A stretch of DNA of 64,000 bases from contig JARDYH010000005.1 in NCBI GenBank assembly GCA_029215795.1, positions 36,462,001 through 36,526,000 of the forward strand. The letters run 5' to 3'. The DNA is from Anniella stebbinsi (Eukaryota; Chordata; Lepidosauria; Squamata; Anniellidae). The position numbers and the translations under genes were made by a program. The notes under the pieces were generated by a model. That model worked only from the letters and a program-made list of their open reading frames with translations, was not told the origin of the DNA and did not search any database. Each line of letters begins with the position of its first letter. Positions within the stretch are counted from its first letter, which is position 1. Shown here piece after piece: positions 62,941 through 64,000 of the stretch.

Positions 62941-64000
62941 AGTATCAGCGGATTTGCTCTCAATTCCATAAAGTTATCATGGATCAACCCCCTCCCCGCT
63001 TTTTTTTTGTTCCACCAACTTCCATTCTTTCCTAACACTTTCTCTCATAGCACCACATCCTCCCCATCACCACATCCTCCCCATCACAACAACTTGCAAT
63101 CATGGAGATGGACAACATGAACACACTCAAATAACAGTTTGGAATCATAGATTATTTATCAAAATAGCTGCTTTTAAAATATGGTTTAGAAAACCAAACC
63201 ATGATGTGGGTTTGTGGGCTCTGATTCCTTCCCTTATCATTTATTTAGTGTACACCACATTAATTCATATCAGCAGACTGGTTTGTGCTTGTCCTCCAAA
63301 TCAAAATTGGAAATAATGATTAAATCCGCTTGCCAATTTGGGTGTAACAGCAAATGATGATTTGACCTAAACAGCAAGTCAGGGAGGGAATTGGAGCACA
63401 TGGGAGGGGAAGGAGGCTCAAGTATGTACATGTGATTGGCGCTTCTGTGAGTTTGACAGTAACAAGTTTCATTTGATGTATTTCACTTTTAGGGTGCAAT
63501 CCTATGGAGATAGTTGACTATCCAATGTAGGGTGGCCAAAGCACTGGCCAGTTTGCTTGTCTAGCCATGGAGCTTCAGGGCAGGGATGGGGGAAGGCTGT
63601 ATAGTGCATAGGAAGCATAAAGTGGCTTCTGTTGTCTCGTTCCCTCCTCCAGAACCGCCCCTTTTTTGCCCTCTCTGCACTTCATTTCTAAGCATGGAGG
63701 CATAACCAGGGAGGTGGAAGTGGCAGGAACCGTGGTTTCTGGCTTCGGCCTCAGTTCCCAGAAACTGACAAATCCTATGGTTGTCCAGGCAGTGTCTAGT
63801 GCCCTAAGTGTGTTAATTATGCCCTAAGTGTGTTAATCTGTCTGTAAATGCATACTATAGTATAGGATACAATATTTCCCTAACTTTGAAGTTGTTTGGA
63901 TTGTTCTAAAAGAGCACAATATACTAAAATGAAAGATACTGGTTTTAATTGGAGACTGACAGCATTCTAACAACTAGGATGTTGGTATACACAGTATATC
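62941..64000. other. intron segment, nothing firmly recognised
   Basis: AT-rich DNA in which GGTGCAATCCTATGGAG at about 63494 and GACAAATCCTATGG at about 63768 may mark another decayed element of the 57550 type. No gene. Confidence 0.5.

Larger units (their letters stand above)
53316..64000 (+). other. SARNP intron 2 (incomplete, at least 10.7 kb)
   Basis: No acceptor-plus-exon matching the next SARNP residues was found up to the window end. The intron is filled with the repeats listed below and otherwise unrecognised AT-rich DNA. Confidence 0.7.

Overview
The window is nuclear DNA from a vertebrate, most likely a squamate reptile (probably a lizard). The protein-coding exons are vertebrate genes with canonical GT-AG introns. 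The repeat content is a mix of L1, L2/CR1-group, CR1 and R4/Dong-like LINEs, tRNA-Ala-derived SINEs, many short inverted-repeat (hAT-like) DNA elements and a betaretrovirus-like provirus, which fits squamates. The species call is inference; the gene calls rest on translated exons whose splice phases all fit.

Positions 1-34.4 kb hold the 3' part of KMT2D (MLL4/MLL2-type H3K4 methyltransferase) on the plus strand. I place 18 coding exons (508-31347). Counting back from the last exon they match exons 37-54 of the human gene, including the giant glutamine-rich exon (2403-5432), the ePHD/FYRN/FYRC exon (17000-18146), the WDR5-binding (WIN) motif exon, the four SET/post-SET exons and a 3'UTR of about 2.6-3.0 kb. 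All splice phases join in frame and no internal stop was seen. Introns carry LINE, SINE and inverted-repeat insertions. A 5'-truncated L1 with a clear target-site duplication lies inside the SET domain's large intron.

Positions 34.4-47.3 kb are intergenic and mostly mobile DNA: inverted-repeat elements, a 911-bp hAT-like element nested in a CR1 fragment with an exact 8-bp duplication, a 318-bp near-palindromic element, and a 6.7-kb endogenous retrovirus (39439-46181). The provirus has two nearly identical LTRs, a tRNA-Lys-type primer site and a 6-bp duplication. It keeps gag, dUTPase, integrase and env remnants, but protease and reverse transcriptase cannot be recognised.

Positions 47.3-53.3 kb hold ORMDL2 (minus strand, complete, 153 aa) and the first two exons of SARNP (plus strand), head to head across a CpG-rich promoter with four CCAAT boxes. 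KMT2D and ORMDL2 are tail to tail. Positions 53.3-64 kb are SARNP intron 2, filled with an L2/CR1-group LINE, CR1 fragments and other repeats; no further SARNP exon was found.

The genes do not form a pathway. KMT2D is a chromatin enzyme, ORMDL2 regulates sphingolipid synthesis in the ER, and SARNP acts in mRNA export. I found no clearly new functional system. The most unusual items are the stripped provirus with an intact integrase triad and about 2.3 kb of unidentified interior, the nested palindromic DNA elements, the lineage-specific repeat array in KMT2D, and the KMT2D/ORMDL2 linkage, which differs from human.
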